The position numbers were made by a program, and so were the translations under genes. The notes under the pieces are model-generated. The model was not told the origin of the DNA. It searched no databases and saw nothing but the letters and a program-made list of their open reading frames with translations. From Symbiodinium microadriaticum (lineage: Eukaryota; Sar; Dinophyceae; Suessiales; Symbiodiniaceae): a stretch of DNA of 64,000 bases. The stretch spans positions 67,712 through 131,711 of the forward strand of contig LSRX01000697.1 in the NCBI GenBank assembly GCA_001939145.1. Reading direction: 5' to 3'. Shown one piece after another: positions 21,821 to 31,362 of this stretch (positions within the stretch are counted from its first letter, which is position 1; every line of letters begins with the position of its first letter).

Positions 21821-24018
21821 AGGGCGAGCCCCTCAAATATATTTAATCTGATTCTCCTGGCGACGTGCTAGTAGTCTCAACTTACGGAGTGCACATCAAA
21901 CAGGGGATCGTTGTCTGTGTGTTGTCTGTACTCGTTCGAATTGCACACGCCGGGGCTTATTGCAACTGCTTGCTTAGCAACTGCCCAATTTTCATGGCGC
22001 CAGGGTTGGCTCGGACTTGTTCAGTGCTTGCCCGGGCTGCCTCCTTTTCAAACCGCGATTTTCTGACGCCAAGCCCTGCGACGCGCCTTTCTGAAAGAAG
22101 CTTGGAAGACTTTGCCAGCCCATGAACTTGGGAAGGCTCAAACTCCAGGTCTCCTAGCACAAGCTCCTGAAGCTTAGCCGAGATGTGTCCTACATCTCTC
22201 GTCGTGGGAGTGGAGTGCAGCGGCTAGTTTTATTCGCTTCTCCGTCGCGGCTCGAAGTGTCCGTCGCGTGTGAAACCTCAAGCAAGTCCTACAGTATACC
22301 CGAAACCCTAGTTCATCTTAGCTGAGTGCATCTGAGTGCCAAGTTGCCGTGCTGGTCGAGGCCTTCGGTGTTCAGTGCAGTGCGTTGTTGCTCCGAGTGC
22401 TCTGGTCAACAGGCTCATCCGAAGTCGGAGTTCTTAGCCCTAACCTAGGCGGATACCCAAGGGCTCCCAAAAACATGCACCGAATTTATCCTAGACCCTG
22501 TACCGCAAACTCTGCAGTCCCGAAGCCACACATTGCCGGAGTCGCCGCCCTCAATGCAATCCTCGCCTCCCGCGAGACTGCGCAGCTGCGCCGATGCGGG
22601 GCCAGGCGCGACTTCTCCGGTACTAGCATTAATATGCATAGAAGGATTAGTATTGCAGATATTAGTATTAGTAGGAAGGGAAAAAGGTTTTCGGATGGGA
22701 CAGAATTAACCATAGAGAACCTCTCAGCGCTTCGGCTGGGGCCGAGTCGAATTCGTTAGTTTTCCGTTATTCTGGTATTTCTGTGCCCTCGGCTAGCGTG
22801 TTGTTTTTCACTACTGTAGGATTACAGTGTTCTGGCACGAAACAGCCTGATCATACTATCAAGCTTAATATTTACCCACGGGATTGGACTCTAGCGTCAA
22901 CACGAACACTAATTCTAGTGAGGCATGTTGTACTATGGCTGTTTAAAACAAAGGAATATCGAGTCGTACTGTCGCTACTTAGAGTACAAGTCTTGGGCTC
23001 CGGTCCCGAGGAGCCACTCGTGGCTCCGGCGCCTCTGCCGCCGCTGCCCCGACCTGGTGAGACTCGGCTGCCCGGGCTGCGCTTAATATAGTAGACAATA
23101 TAGCATACAGTAGAATATAAAATGAATCGGTAACATATAATGTTTTGTATAACATATTTGCTTGGATGCAGGTTCGGTCGTGGCGAGTTTCCGACCTCCA
23201 GAACATCGCCCGTGGCGGCCGAGTGGAAGTCTCAAATAAGATTTGTCGGACACCGAAGCAGATGTGAAGTTCAAGAACCCGTTGATGACATCAATCCCAA
23301 CAGTAATGACTTCAGATTGACTGCTTCGGGCAGAAAAGCAGACCAAATCAATAATGTCAATATTGATATGCGCCGTCTGTATTGCATGTGAAGCATGTCG
23401 AGGTCATTGTCGACAGCTTTTCAGCCCTCCTGCCTGGAGGTTCCTGTGCTTACAGTTGCTTCAGCACGGGGCGGCATGTATCCCCCCGAAGCCCTCCGGC
23501 TACAGTAGCATCTCGCACGGGTTGCACCTGCACGAGATTCTGGTTTTATTCTAAGAGCTCGCATGCCATTCGGGGACCATGGCAGTGGTCACAGCAGGGG
23601 CAGCTAACACCCACATTTTCCGCTGTGTCTTCCACTTCCCGGGCCAGTCTCTGCAGCAGCGCATCGCCGGGGAAGCTGGAGCAAAGGATGGGGAACTCTT
23701 GTTTTTCGGTATGCGCTTGTCAATCTCTTAGAATCCAAAAAGTTCTAGTATGCTTCTGTTGAGCTCACTTGCCGCGCGGGAGGCGCAACTGTGGTTTGTT
23801 CTGCTCCATGCCGCAGGAGGATGCCAAGTGCATTCTGGAAGCGCTTTCTCAGTCTCTCAACATCTCCATTCTTCGTCTGAAGGACTGGAGGCCTCTTTGT
23901 GAGTGAACATCTGTGCGTGTGTGTGAGTGAGAGTTACAGCGTCTGGCAGGGATTCTACGGGCGGTATGAGTATGATGCATGCATCTTCATAAGCGAAGTA
24001 GGCGCAAGCATCGACATG
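21821..24018. other. Intergenic; compositionally uneven, no clear gene
   Basis: Contains an AT-rich, ATTAGTATTAGTA-bearing patch at about 22,620-22,980, a GC-rich segment with a perfect inverted repeat (GGAGCCAC/GTGGCTCC, 23,010-23,027), then AT-rich DNA at 23,085-23,160. No protein motif recognised. Short mixed open frames continue to the left end of the retroelement. Confidence 0.3.
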
Positions 24019-24057
24019 TACCTTCATGTACTGTGCATACGACGTAGTTTTCGGTTC
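24019..24057 (+). repeat. Split direct repeat A1
   Basis: 39 nt starting TACCTTCATGTACTGTGCAT, identical to 31287-31325. With the ACATG to its left the identity is 44 nt (24014-24057 and 31282-31325). It begins 41 nt upstream of the first ORF, so it also serves as 5' leader. Confidence 0.85.
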
Positions 24058-24059
24058 GA

Positions 24060-24377
24060 ATGTCGCGAGCCTTAGTTGCGTCGTCTGCGTCTGGACTCTC
24101 TCTCCTTTTCCATCTGGTCCGCTACTTGTCCGTCTCGACTCCTTCTGCTCTCGCTCCAGAGCCTGCGTTTCCACTTCCTGAGCTTTTGACCTGCCCTGCT
24201 GGAAGCTCAGAGGAACAGGAGGGGCTGCATTATCCTTCAGTTCTGGTGGGAATTTGCATCGGCTTCTTGATCATACCTCTGGCTGAAGCCGTCTTGAGCG
24301 CCAGGCTTATCGCTTTTCGTGCTGCTCTTAGGCGTTTGGGCTACCAGGAGAGGGTGCCTTTGTATCGGCTCCTTTGA
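24060..24377 (+). CDS. Retroelement ORF1, 105 aa, possible membrane segment
   Basis: Begins at the first ATG after repeat A1 and ends six bases before the ATG of the next ORF. The N-terminal half is Ser/Leu/Pro-rich. Residues about 58-85 form a strongly hydrophobic stretch (YPSVLVGICIGFLIIPLAEA) followed by a basic amphipathic helix (FRAALRRLGYQE). This looks like one transmembrane segment, unusual for a DIRS-type element. No known family. It is an upstream short ORF on the presumed genomic transcript, so it could instead be a translated leader that sets up reinitiation at ORF2. Confidence 0.45.
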   Translation: MSRALVASSASGLSLLFHLVRYLSVSTPSALAPEPAFPLPELLTCPAGSSEEQEGLHYPSVLVGICIGFLIIPLAEAVLSARLIAFRAALRRLGYQERVPLYRLL

Positions 24378-24382
24378 GTCGC

Positions 24383-24886
24383 ATGCCAGCGGGCCCGTCG
24401 GACTACGAACTGGTTCGGGCCGAAGTGCTGGCTTTGCAGGCGGAGGTGATAAAGCTGAGGGCGCGCGTGGCAGCTCTCGAGGCAGATCGCTTTGAGCTGG
24501 TGGAGGAGGTGGGGCGTGCTGAGCCGGCAGCGGGGCCTTCGAGTTCGGCTGCTTTGCCTGCGGCCTCTGCTGTTACCTTGGACCGTGAGGAAATCTGCAA
24601 GCGAGTGGGCGAGTTCTTGCGCCGTTGCTTGGCGGGGGAGCACAGGGGAACTTCTTCGAGGGATCAGCTTGGTTTGGCCTCTCGTTTTTGGATTGTGGTT
24701 CGGACTTTTGACGGTACGGTTTGCCAGCCTCCCCGCGTTTTCTCCAAGTTCGGCAGCTGCAAGCCGCTTGTGAAAAGGGGCAGCGACGTCGGGGACTCGA
24801 TCTTTGTGGGCTTGCCCGCGTACAAGGACGTGCTTGGTTGCTTGAAGGCGGGAGGCTTTGAGGAGCCCCGCGCTGTCGAGGGATGA
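24383..24886 (+). CDS. Retroelement ORF2, 167 aa, coiled-coil protein
   Basis: The ATG at 24383 is used; the frame is open from a TTG at 24374 that overlaps the ORF1 stop. Residues about 8-45 form a leucine-heptad coiled coil (YELVRAEVLALQAEVIKLRA). A Ser/Ala/Pro linker follows, then a compact C-terminal domain from about residue 70 (EEICKRVGEFLRRCL ... FWIVVRTFDG ... SIFVGLPAYKDVLGCL). The stop overlaps the next start as ATGA (24883-24886), a classic coupled termination-reinitiation junction. The family is not recognised. A Gag-accessory or nucleoprotein role is inferred from position. Confidence 0.6.
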   Translation: MPAGPSDYELVRAEVLALQAEVIKLRARVAALEADRFELVEEVGRAEPAAGPSSSAALPAASAVTLDREEICKRVGEFLRRCLAGEHRGTSSRDQLGLASRFWIVVRTFDGTVCQPPRVFSKFGSCKPLVKRGSDVGDSIFVGLPAYKDVLGCLKAGGFEEPRAVEG

Positions 24887-26520
24887 GCGAAGAGATTGGA
24901 GACGAGGGGGTCGACGGCCGGACCTTCTTCGTCTACGACAACGAGACGGCCGACGAGGAGTATCTGGTGGGCGCCTTGGAGATCCCCGCTGCAGAGGGCG
25001 AGGCGCCCGACGTGCTGGAGGTGATCTTTGTGTGCCAGCTGGAGGAGAGGACACTGGTTGCAGTGCCGCAGGTGGCATGGAACCGGCGAGCGAGCTCGAG
25101 GAAGCTGCCGCCCGGAGCTTTGGTCCGAGCGACGGCGGTGGATGTGGCGGCTGCGTCGAGGACTTCGCGGGCGGAGAGGGAGCCACATGTTCGCATCAAG
25201 CTTTGGCTGGGCTACCTGGAGGCCGGCCTGGTCGGAGCCACTCGTTTCGACGGGGAGCTCGAGCCCACGTACCCCTTTGTGGCCGCGGGCGCCGACGATG
25301 GTTATCTGCCGCTTGCCGAAGCGCTGGTGGAGGTGGCCAAATTCCACACGGCGGAGAGTGGCGAGCCTGCGCCGGTGGCGCCTGCGGCGGCGAGTGGGGA
25401 AGGCCGGCTTGCAAGGCTGGAGGAGACGATGGAGACCATGGCTATGACCGTGAAGGCGCTCGGGGAGCAAATGGTGAAGGCCGGCACCCCGGCGGTGGTG
25501 GCGGCAGCTGCGCCAAAGAACGCTCCTCCGAGCTCGGCCCTGGCTTCGGCTCCTGCTTCGGCGCCGCCGGCCGCGCTTCCTGGTCTGGACCCTGGCGTGG
25601 TGCAGTCGGCGTTGTCCGCCGGGGTGGACCGCAAGGCTCTGGAGGAGATGTCGAACCTCCTTGCTGCGAACCCGGCTCGGCGACTTCGAGAACCTGCACT
25701 TCCTCTCCAGACGGTGAACGAGCTCGGGGAAAGCGACGGCGAAGCAGAAGCAAGGGCAGCTGTCGGCGCTTCTGGCTTAGCTCCGCGCGTGGCTGCTTCC
25801 ACGCCTCCGGACCCTTTGGCAGCGGCCTTGGTGAAGCTGACTGCTTTGGTGGAGGACCTGCATTTGGCAAAATCGCAGCGGGGCTCGCGCTTAGAGCAGG
25901 CTCTCGATGGCGCTGGGTCCGGCACGGGCGGAGGCGAGAGCTCGGGAGTGAGTTCGCGAAACCGTCGGGCCCTCCGACAGGCCTTGCGGGAGAGCCCCGA
26001 GGAGATTTTCCAGAACATCGAGAAGCTGATGCTCGAGGACCTCACGTCGACTACCATGACGCCGGGGATGCCGATGCCAACCTTGTCGGCGCGAGCGTGG
26101 CTGGAGAACAGGTCGAGGCTTACCAATTACCAGGCCTCGGTTCGTTCTGCTTGGGGGGTGGGCGGCATACTGGACTGCCTCATCCAGGGGCGCGAGAAGG
26201 AGGCGAGAGCTCGCGCTTGCCTCATGTTGGTCCAAGCGGACCAGGTCGCTCTGGACAAAGGCGCCTGGACCTTAGCCAGCGAGATAAGCCTAGAACAGCA
26301 GCCGCCCTTCCACAGCTTCGCGGCCCATTCCCACGCAGACGTGTCAGAGCAACCTTTGAGTCGATTGCTGGAGCCGCGCTGGGCCGAGATCTTTCTGCAC
26401 CATCTCCAGGACACGGAGAACTACTTGGAAAAGCGAAGAAAGCTGCAGAAGAACAAGGGGCAGGTGTCCGACGAGGCGGCGGATCCTGCCGCGAAGGCGA
26501 AGGCCAAGGCAAAAACATAA
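24883..26520 (+). CDS. gag: Retroelement ORF3, Gag-like protein, 545 aa
   Basis: Acidic N-terminal domain (residues 1-170; opens MSEEIGDEGVDGRTFFVYDN), a short helix (RLARLEETMETMAMTVKALG), an Ala/Pro-rich linker, then a helical region from about residue 360 (NRRALRQALRESPEEIFQNI) that could form the assembly domain, and a Lys/Ala tail (AAKAKAKAKT) that may bind RNA. There is no CCHC knuckle. Its ATG overlaps the ORF2 stop by ATGA, and it stops 20 nt before the first in-frame ATG of pol. Two other frames are also open for long stretches because of the high GC content; this frame is preferred because its termini mesh with its neighbours. Confidence 0.65.
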   Translation: MSEEIGDEGVDGRTFFVYDNETADEEYLVGALEIPAAEGEAPDVLEVIFVCQLEERTLVAVPQVAWNRRASSRKLPPGALVRATAVDVAAASRTSRAEREPHVRIKLWLGYLEAGLVGATRFDGELEPTYPFVAAGADDGYLPLAEALVEVAKFHTAESGEPAPVAPAAASGEGRLARLEETMETMAMTVKALGEQMVKAGTPAVVAAAAPKNAPPSSALASAPASAPPAALPGLDPGVVQSALSAGVDRKALEEMSNLLAANPARRLREPALPLQTVNELGESDGEAEARAAVGASGLAPRVAASTPPDPLAAALVKLTALVEDLHLAKSQRGSRLEQALDGAGSGTGGGESSGVSSRNRRALRQALRESPEEIFQNIEKLMLEDLTSTTMTPGMPMPTLSARAWLENRSRLTNYQASVRSAWGVGGILDCLIQGREKEARARACLMLVQADQVALDKGAWTLASEISLEQQPPFHSFAAHSHADVSEQPLSRLLEPRWAEIFLHHLQDTENYLEKRRKLQKNKGQVSDEAADPAAKAKAKAKT

Positions 26521-26540
26521 GGCTCGGACGCGAGCCGAAA

Positions 26541-29500
26541 ATGCATGGTGGCTCGGCCGGTGGCTCGGGCAATGGTGTGGCGCAGGGCTGTTTGAAGGTG
26601 CCTGGTGCGGCCGCGCCTTTGATCAAGATCGCCGGCCTTGCGAATTCGATGCCGAGATTGCTGCTCACTTTGCGCTGCTCCTTCTCGGCTTTCTTTGCGG
26701 ACTTAGCCCGCCAGCCTCGACAACCATCTGGGGCGACGTTTTCCTTTTGGCCTGTGCCGCTCCCCTACCCCGAGGTTCTTCGTGCCGGCGGTGGCGGGCA
26801 AAGGGCTTGGAAGAAGCGGTTGCTGAACTTGGCCGTTGCGGCCCTGGATTGGCTATACCTTCGACGCCCTGCCAAAGCACCCGCTGGACTGGAGGCCGGG
26901 ACGCCTTTGACAAAACGCCAATGGCACATAGTGGAGCTTTTGGCCGAGCTGGTGGGAGACGGTTATGAGTTTTTGGTTTTGAGTCCGGCCGACCTCGGCA
27001 GGACTGCTTCGAAACTTGAGGACCAGGATGCAGTTCTCGGGGCCCTCCACCGAACCTTGCTTGCTGCCGAGAGGGAGTTTCCCAGGTACATGGCATCGCA
27101 ATGTGCCCCCGCTCGGCGGCCTGGCTGTGAGGATAAAAGATCTGAGGCCGGAGGTCTTGAAGGCCGACGGCGAAAGAGCGAAAAACCCTTCGGATGGATC
27201 GTGGGGAAGCTTCGGGGAAAAAAGACCATTGCGGCAAAGCAGATAGAAGCGTCGAGGGTGTCTATGCCTCCTGCTCCCGCCTTTGACCCGCGCCCGTTCT
27301 TTGACCTGAGCACTGCCTTTGCATACGAGCACCCACTTCAGCGTGTACTTGAAATCCCTCGCGAAGCTCCTCCTGCAAGGTCTGTTGTGATGGCTTCCCG
27401 CGACAACAAGCTCAAGCTGTTCAAGGCGCTTGCCGCCACAGGGAGGCTAGGGATTCTTGATCATGCTGAAGTTCGCCCAGGCATCGCTTCGGGGCTGTTC
27501 TCCGTGGTGAAGGACCTCGACAGGGATCGCTTGATACTTGACGGTCGGGGGGCCAATGTCTACGAGAGACCCCTGAGCTACTGGACGAAAGGGCTCGCCT
27601 CGTTTGACAAGGTGTGCGAGATCTACTTGGGGGCCGGGCAGGTGCTACGAGCTTCAGGCCGGGACCTTCGAGATTTCTTTTATCAGTTTTCCGTGAATCG
27701 CGAACGGACTGCCCGGAACTGCTTGGCCGGGACCTTGACCGAGGCTGAGCTTAGGTTCGTGTTCGGCGACGTCAAAGGCCTTCCTGCCCGAGCCCACGTC
27801 GGGCTCTCTACGTTGGCTATGGGAGACCTGAATGCATGCGAGTACGCCCAGGCTAGCCACCTTGGGGTCCTTTATGCCAACGGGGTTTTCCAGCCGGCCG
27901 AGCTCTTATCTCTAGCATGTCCTGTGCCGCGTGATCCTTGCATGGTGGGTGTTATCATAGACGACTTGATCATCCTTGAAAGGCTGGCGGCTTCTGCTGT
28001 GGATGGAGGCCTTCCGGAGCCCACCGAAGCTGATCGTCGCATGGGTTTGGCCGATGAGGCTTACGAGAAGGCCCGTCTGATCGCGAATCATACCAAGGCA
28101 TTCCAGAACGAGGCCCACTCGAAGTTTTGGGGAATAGAGCTTGACGGCTCGCGTGGCATGGTGCGCCCCGCTCGAACCAGGCTCTGGCCCCTCATTGCTG
28201 TCACCATCCGCGTTGCCTCGTTGGGGGTGGCTACGGTGGGGCTCCTTAAGACTTTGTGTGGCTCGTGGACCTCGGTGGTTTTGCTCAGGCGCCGGCTGCT
28301 CTCGATCATGAGCTTGCTCTTCGCTGCTTCGGACTGCGGGGCCCTTGAGGATGTCGTGAAGTTGTCCCCGGAGCTGAAGAGTGAACTTTGGTGCCTCGCT
28401 TCTTTAGGCCCCGTTGTGGCAGTTGATCTTCGTGCTGAGCCAGCCGGCTTCGTGTCGGCGACCGACGCCTCAACGTGGGGAGGCGCTGGAGTGAGAACGG
28501 AAGTGCCGAAGCCCGTGACTTTGGAGTTGTGCCGGCACTCGCTCTTCAAGGGCACTTGGACGCACCTTCTCATGCCAGGGCACGCTTGGCTTCGAGAACA
28601 TGATCTTCTCAATGTCGGTGAGGAGCTGCCGGGAGATGAGGCGTTTGAACCGAACCTGCTAGCGAGCTTTGTGGCGACCCGTCTGCAGTACACTGAAGCT
28701 TGGCGCAAGGGTTTTCGGGGCCCAGAGCATATCAACTGCAAGGAGGTGCGAGCCTACTTGAGGGAAGAATTCTTGATAGCGCGGCGGAACGGGGCCATCA
28801 GGCTGGTGACAGGCCTGGACTCTCAGGTAGCTTTGGGCTGCTTGGTGAAGGGCCGCTCTGCTTCAGGTTCACTGAACTCCCTCCTGGAGGCTTCGCTCGG
28901 ACCTTACCTCGGCTGTGGCGTGTACCCTCACTTCCTTTACTTCTTGAGCGAGTTCAACCCGAGCGACGGGCCAACTCGGGGCCGGGCCCCGCCTGTGGCT
29001 TGCGGCTCTTTGCCTGGCTGGTGGAGGGATCTTTGTTCAGGGAACACCGGCCCCTTTGATGACTGGATGGGTCGCGTGGGGGCTACGAGGCCGGGCTTCT
29101 GCTTCGACCACATTGGCAAGACGGCCCCGCCCACTGGAAGCCGCGACGAGCCGCAGGAGAACTGTGGTGTGACCGCTGCCGACGAAGCTCGCGCACCAGT
29201 GGTGGAATCTGCAACCGGAACTGCGGCTACGAGCCACCCAGCAGAGGAAGCCTTCGGTTTCCCCATCCGGCAGTTCAGCTGGAAGGGGGAAGCGCCGGAC
29301 TTCAAAGCCGCGGGCGCTCTTGACCTTTACGCCGGTTCGGGCGGAGTTGGCCGTGCTCTTCTCAGCCTGGGTGCTCCTTGGGTGCTCTCGTTCGACATCG
29401 CTAAAGGCCCTGAGCAGGATCTTCTTGATGCCGAGGTTCGGGCAAAGATCGAGGCGATGCTCGGTCGGGGCGAGATCGGCGCTGTTGCTATGGCGCCTCC

Positions 29501-31046
29501 CTGCTGCAGCTTCTCTGGCGCCGTGACGCCGGCGGTGCGCAACTGCCGTTTTCCTGGCGGCGTTCCGTGGCTCAAGGGCGCAGCGCGTGCCAAGGTTGCT
29601 GAGGGGAATCGACATGCTGCTTGGTGCCGTTCTTTGATTGAGAAGTGCGAAAAGGACGGAGTTGCTTGGTTCCTTGAGAACCCCGACACTTCGTGGCTGT
29701 GGCGGCAGCGAGCGTTCCGGCGCTTCCGAGCACCTGACAGCTGCAACCTCTGGAGAGCTGACTTTTGCTTCTTTGGGACTCCGTGGAGGAAGCGGACCAG
29801 AGTTGCTTGTTCGGGCGAGCTCGGGGGCCAGCGAAACTTTTGCAGGTGCCGCCTGCCTCACCAAGTTCTTCGAGGACGCCAGCCGGGCACGGGCGAAGCT
29901 TGGACTGCAGTAGCACAGCCTTACCCTAAGCGTTTTGCTTTTGTGCTTGCTCTCGGCCTGGCTCGCCAACGTGGCTGGTGCGACACCCGCCGTGCCCTCG
30001 ACATTGTGGGGTGCGCAAGGTGCTCTGGCAGGATTGGAGAAGCTCTCCACCCAGGGCCTCGCAAGGCTCGGGTTCCGCGTGAGGGCGACCTGGAGGCCCG
30101 CCCTGTGCAAAGCTACGTGACTTTGGCCTACGAGGCGAAGCTTTGGGAGCGGTTTTTGAGCTGGTGCAACACCTCCCTCTCCGACTCTCTCTTGGTCTTC
30201 TCTCTTTGTCCGATCCTCGCCGCCATGGCTCTGCGCTCTTTCGGCAATCACTGCTTTAGCTCAGGAGAAACCCTGTCAGGATACAGGCACACGATCATTG
30301 CTGTGCAACGGCGTGTGCTCGGGTGCAAGCCTTACCTGCACCTAGCTTGGGAAATGGTGTCTCGCTGGGAAGCCGTGGAGCCACCAGTGCATCGCTGCCC
30401 AGTTCCTGAACCGGTCATAAAAGCTATGACTTTTCTTGCTGCCTCCTGGGGCCTTCAAAGGTGGGCTGCTGTCGCTCTGCTTTCGTTTTACGGTTTAGCT
30501 AGGATAGGGGAGGTCTTGCGCAGCCGGCGTAAAGATCTTCTCTTCCCCTCTGACCTACTCGACAGCTCTGCAGATGGCATTTTTCTACGCTTTGGGGCAT
30601 CGAAGACTTCGTCTCGGGGCAGGCCAAGGGTGCAGCACACTAAGGTTACAGACTGGCAGGCCATGCAGTGGATCTCTAGAGCTCTAGAAAGTGTGGCACA
30701 GGAGGAGCTGCTTTGGCCCGGATCGCCCTCGGCCTTTCGTTACAGATGGGATCTCTTGCTCCGTTGCCTCGACATCCCCCGCGGCCTTTCTCTGACGCCG
30801 GGTGGATTGAGAGGCGGCGGAGCGGTGCAGCGATACAGAGCCGGGGCTTCTCCTGGCGACCTGCAGTGGCTCATGCGCTTGAAAAACTTCGGCACGCTTG
30901 AGCATTATTTGCAGGAACTGGCAGCCGTGACGGCCCTTACCGAGGTGTCTCCTTTAGGTCGAAGCCGAATCCGCACAGCGGCTTCGCTCTACGAGGCTAC
31001 GGCTGCTCAGTTTGCTCAAGCTCCTGGTTCCTCTCTTCGTCTTTGA
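26541..31046 (+). CDS. pol: Retroelement pol: RT - RNase H - cytosine methyltransferase-like - tyrosine recombinase, 1501 aa
   Basis: The frame is open from 24858, but the first ATG after the gag stop is 26541 and recognisable protein begins after it. Reverse transcriptase: LILDGRGAN at about 331-339, motif A DLRDFFYQF (D375), motif C VIIDDLI (D474-D475). RNase H: SATDAS (D642), NCKEV (E735), GLDSQVA (D760) and a late SEFNPSDGPTRG. Methyltransferase: motif I ALDLYAGSGGVGRALLSLG (D928), motif IV APPCCSFSG (C988), ENPDTSWLW (E1046) and CFFGTPWRKRT. Between this and the recombinase is RIGEALHPGPR. Tyrosine recombinase: LSFYGLARIGEVL (R1321), GGLRGGGAV (R1424), LEHYLQE (Y1456). The usual HxxR His is Gly1421 here. 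RT-RH-MT-YR is the DIRS-order layout. The methyltransferase motifs are those of C5 enzymes, with Gln after the catalytic Cys replaced by Cys. Expression is by reinitiation or by a -1 shift from gag. Confidence 0.85.
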   Translation: MHGGSAGGSGNGVAQGCLKVPGAAAPLIKIAGLANSMPRLLLTLRCSFSAFFADLARQPRQPSGATFSFWPVPLPYPEVLRAGGGGQRAWKKRLLNLAVAALDWLYLRRPAKAPAGLEAGTPLTKRQWHIVELLAELVGDGYEFLVLSPADLGRTASKLEDQDAVLGALHRTLLAAEREFPRYMASQCAPARRPGCEDKRSEAGGLEGRRRKSEKPFGWIVGKLRGKKTIAAKQIEASRVSMPPAPAFDPRPFFDLSTAFAYEHPLQRVLEIPREAPPARSVVMASRDNKLKLFKALAATGRLGILDHAEVRPGIASGLFSVVKDLDRDRLILDGRGANVYERPLSYWTKGLASFDKVCEIYLGAGQVLRASGRDLRDFFYQFSVNRERTARNCLAGTLTEAELRFVFGDVKGLPARAHVGLSTLAMGDLNACEYAQASHLGVLYANGVFQPAELLSLACPVPRDPCMVGVIIDDLIILERLAASAVDGGLPEPTEADRRMGLADEAYEKARLIANHTKAFQNEAHSKFWGIELDGSRGMVRPARTRLWPLIAVTIRVASLGVATVGLLKTLCGSWTSVVLLRRRLLSIMSLLFAASDCGALEDVVKLSPELKSELWCLASLGPVVAVDLRAEPAGFVSATDASTWGGAGVRTEVPKPVTLELCRHSLFKGTWTHLLMPGHAWLREHDLLNVGEELPGDEAFEPNLLASFVATRLQYTEAWRKGFRGPEHINCKEVRAYLREEFLIARRNGAIRLVTGLDSQVALGCLVKGRSASGSLNSLLEASLGPYLGCGVYPHFLYFLSEFNPSDGPTRGRAPPVACGSLPGWWRDLCSGNTGPFDDWMGRVGATRPGFCFDHIGKTAPPTGSRDEPQENCGVTAADEARAPVVESATGTAATSHPAEEAFGFPIRQFSWKGEAPDFKAAGALDLYAGSGGVGRALLSLGAPWVLSFDIAKGPEQDLLDAEVRAKIEAMLGRGEIGAVAMAPPCCSFSGAVTPAVRNCRFPGGVPWLKGAARAKVAEGNRHAAWCRSLIEKCEKDGVAWFLENPDTSWLWRQRAFRRFRAPDSCNLWRADFCFFGTPWRKRTRVACSGELGGQRNFCRCRLPHQVLRGRQPGTGEAWTAVAQPYPKRFAFVLALGLARQRGWCDTRRALDIVGCARCSGRIGEALHPGPRKARVPREGDLEARPVQSYVTLAYEAKLWERFLSWCNTSLSDSLLVFSLCPILAAMALRSFGNHCFSSGETLSGYRHTIIAVQRRVLGCKPYLHLAWEMVSRWEAVEPPVHRCPVPEPVIKAMTFLAASWGLQRWAAVALLSFYGLARIGEVLRSRRKDLLFPSDLLDSSADGIFLRFGASKTSSRGRPRVQHTKVTDWQAMQWISRALESVAQEELLWPGSPSAFRYRWDLLLRCLDIPRGLSLTPGGLRGGGAVQRYRAGASPGDLQWLMRLKNFGTLEHYLQELAAVTALTEVSPLGRSRIRTAASLYEATAAQFAQAPGSSLRL

Positions 31047-31142
31047 GAAGCGAGCTTTCTGCGGGACTTTCGGACCGGCACTTTGTGCCAGCGACTGCTC
31101 GAGCAGTTGCCCCAGTGCACCCGCTCCGGCCTCTTGAGAAGT

Positions 31143-31286
31143 GGATTCGAAGCACCTTTTTGGCTGCAACTTTGCTGCCCAAGCTGGCTTTCGAAGCAAA
31201 GGTTTGCCGTCTTGCTTCCGACACGCTTCTACTACGGCGGGCTGAGTGAAAACGAAGCTTCTTCAGGAGGGACAGCGCATTACATG
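31143..31286 (+). repeat. Split direct repeat B1
   Basis: 144 nt, beginning GGATTCGAAGCACC and ending GCGCATTACATG. Identical to B2 220 nt downstream. It starts about 97 nt after the pol stop. Confidence 0.9.
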
Positions 31287-31362
31287 TACCTTCATGTACT
31301 GTGCATACGACGTAGTTTTCGGTTCCCACCCTCCCTCCCTTTGTTGTGCCGAAGGCACGCGG
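31287..31362 (+). repeat. Split direct repeat A2 plus spacer
   Basis: The first 39 nt equal A1. The remaining 37 nt (CCACCCTCCCTCCC... to CACGCGG) are not in A1 and include a small stem GTGCC-GAA-GGCAC. Lies between B1 and B2. Confidence 0.8.

Noticed and set aside
24858..26540. N-terminal 561 codons of the 2062-codon open frame as part of pol
   Set aside because: This stretch overlaps gag in another frame, has low-complexity Arg/Gly-rich translation typical of GC-rich shadow frames, and all recognisable pol motifs lie after the ATG at 26,541.
24341..30251. Long minus-strand open frames opposite the retroelement (for example 29,037-30,251, 404 codons)
   Set aside because: Antisense shadows of gag and pol in GC-rich DNA; Arg/Pro/Ser-rich with no motif.
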